Below are positions 12,929 through 13,517 of a stretch of DNA of 13,517 bases, piece after piece. Source of the stretch: an uncultured Solirubrobacteraceae bacterium (GTDB lineage: Bacteria > Actinomycetota > Thermoleophilia > Solirubrobacterales > Solirubrobacteraceae). The number at the start of each line of letters is the position of its first letter. Within the stretch, counting starts at the first letter, position 1. The notes below the pieces were generated by a model. That model worked only from the letters and a program-made list of their open reading frames with translations, ran no database searches and was not told the DNA's origin. The position numbers and the translations under genes were made by a program. Location of the stretch: contig CATPBV010000222.1 of the NCBI GenBank assembly GCA_955652345.1, positions 1 to 13,517 of the forward strand. Reading direction: 5' to 3'.

Positions 12929-13517
12929 GTGGCTTCTATCGAAGTGAAACCGACTACGGCGCGAAGGCCTCAGCAGCCCGACGGGCCGGCAGTCCCTACC
13001 CGGATCCAGATCCAGTATCCCTCGCCGGCTGTCGACGACGGCCGCTATGCCGCCAAGCGATGTGTCGGCGACACCGTCGGGGTGTCGACCGACGTGTTTC
13101 GCGACGGCCACGATCTGCTGCGGGCGGTGGTCCGCTACCGCGGGCCCGCCGACCCGCAGTGGCGCGAGGCGGAGATGCACCGCACCGACGCGCACCTCGG
13201 CGGCGTCCGCTGGGGCGGGAGCTTCGAGGTCGACAGAATCGGCAGGTGGGAGTACACGATCGAGGCCTGGACGGATGTGTTCGGCACGTGGCGCGACGAG
13301 CTCGAGCGCAAGGTCGGGGCCGATCAGCACGATCTCGCGGGCGAGATCTCCGAAGGAGTCCTGCTACTCGAAGCGGCGCTCGAACGCGCTCACCAGGACG
13401 CGGACCGCGCACTCATCGAGCACGCGCTCAGAACACTCACTGACGACACGGTCCCGGAGTCAGCCCAGCACGACGCCGCACTCGGGCCGGAGCTCCACGC
13501 TGCGGTCGAACGCACGC
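12929..13517 (+). CDS. glgE: Alpha-1,4-glucan:maltose-1-phosphate maltosyltransferase, N-terminal part (truncated by window end)
   Basis: 196 codons are visible from a GTG start; the frame is open at the window edge. GlgE (GH13_3) extends alpha-1,4-glucans from maltose-1-phosphate in the trehalose-to-glycogen pathway. The visible part is the N-terminal DUF3416-type domain. After a Pro/Arg-rich lead of about 22 residues come TRIQIQYPSP (24-33), KRCVGDTVGVSTDVFRDGHD (43-62), VRYRG (68-72) and RWGGSFEVDRIGRWEYTIEA (94-113). WTDVFGTWRDELERK (114-128) and a helical segment up to about 170 follow. Full-length family members are about 650-700 aa, so the catalytic GH13 domain lies beyond the window. 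The GTG at 12929 is chosen because TACTGT stands 8 nt upstream; a GTG at codon 6 is an alternative. It is divergent from malQ. Confidence 0.88.
   Translation, partial: MASIEVKPTTARRPQQPDGPAVPTRIQIQYPSPAVDDGRYAAKRCVGDTVGVSTDVFRDGHDLLRAVVRYRGPADPQWREAEMHRTDAHLGGVRWGGSFEVDRIGRWEYTIEAWTDVFGTWRDELERKVGADQHDLAGEISEGVLLLEAALERAHQDADRALIEHALRTLTDDTVPESAQHDAALGPELHAAVERT

Noticed and set aside
12919..13443. Plus-strand open frame starting at 12919 in another frame over glgE
   Set aside because: The translation is Arg-rich without motifs; the frame from 12929 encodes the recognisable GlgE N-terminal domain.
1..13517. Many GAGCTCGAG/CTCGAG-like short repeats across the window
   Set aside because: They encode Glu-Leu-Glu or are codon-usage products (GAG CTC GAG) inside genes, with no regular spacing.
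1..13517. Mobile element, prophage, CRISPR or defence island
   Set aside because: No transposase, integrase, terminal repeat pair, repeat-spacer array, restriction or toxin-antitoxin genes are seen, and composition looks uniform.

Overview
The window is a dense, roughly 70% G+C bacterial chromosome segment. Gene content suggests a high-GC actinobacterium, and I infer (without a database check) the Thermoleophilia/Solirubrobacterales side of Actinomycetota. The supporting traits are a GlgE-type maltosyltransferase, an actinobacterial CitA-like citrate synthase, a seven-iron ferredoxin, an Mrp protein lacking the usual CxxC, heavy use of GTG/TTG starts, and many genes that look leaderless. No transposase, phage gene, CRISPR array, tRNA or rRNA was found. 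The window reads as ordinary chromosome, not a mobile island.

Layout, left to right. A 3' gene fragment (1-69) is followed by a hairpin-rich spacer (70-254) and an Mrp/ApbC Fe-S ATPase (255-1394, +). Facing it are a 7Fe ferredoxin (1434-1697, -) and, upstream of that on the same strand, an MFS exporter (1768-2982, -). Divergent from the MFS gene is an atypical SDR/NDUFA9-like protein (3051-3941, +), which converges on an amidase-signature hydrolase (3960-5393, -). Divergent from the amidase is citrate synthase (5514-6605, +), followed by an ECF sigma factor (6643-7185, +).

The sigma gene meets tail to tail, with overlapping stop codons, a membrane anti-sigma-like gene (7182-8027, -). That gene lies 16 bp downstream of an alpha-glucan phosphorylase gene (8044-10224, -). 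A 53-bp divergent promoter region separates the phosphorylase from an SGNH hydrolase (10278-11036, +). The right end has malQ and a GNAT acetyltransferase on the minus strand, overlapping by 4 bp (12889-11145), and a divergent truncated glgE (12929 to the window end, +).

The right half is therefore largely glycogen/alpha-glucan metabolism. GlgP releases glucose-1-phosphate, MalQ disproportionates short glucans, and GlgE builds alpha-1,4-glucan from maltose-1-phosphate. The regulatory pair beside glgP and citrate synthase suggests, by position only, a link between an extracytoplasmic signal and central carbon storage.

Two features stand out. First, TANNNT -10 hexamers lie 6-8 nt upstream of at least six start codons, with no Shine-Dalgarno sequence, which indicates leaderless transcripts. 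Second, the malQ frame has no ATG, GTG or TTG between its upstream stop and its conserved core, so it appears to start at AUC or another non-standard codon. No wholly new multi-gene system is evident. The best candidate for an undescribed arrangement is the glgP/anti-sigma bicistron converging on the ECF sigma gene, with a hairpin that places the glgP stop codon in its loop.
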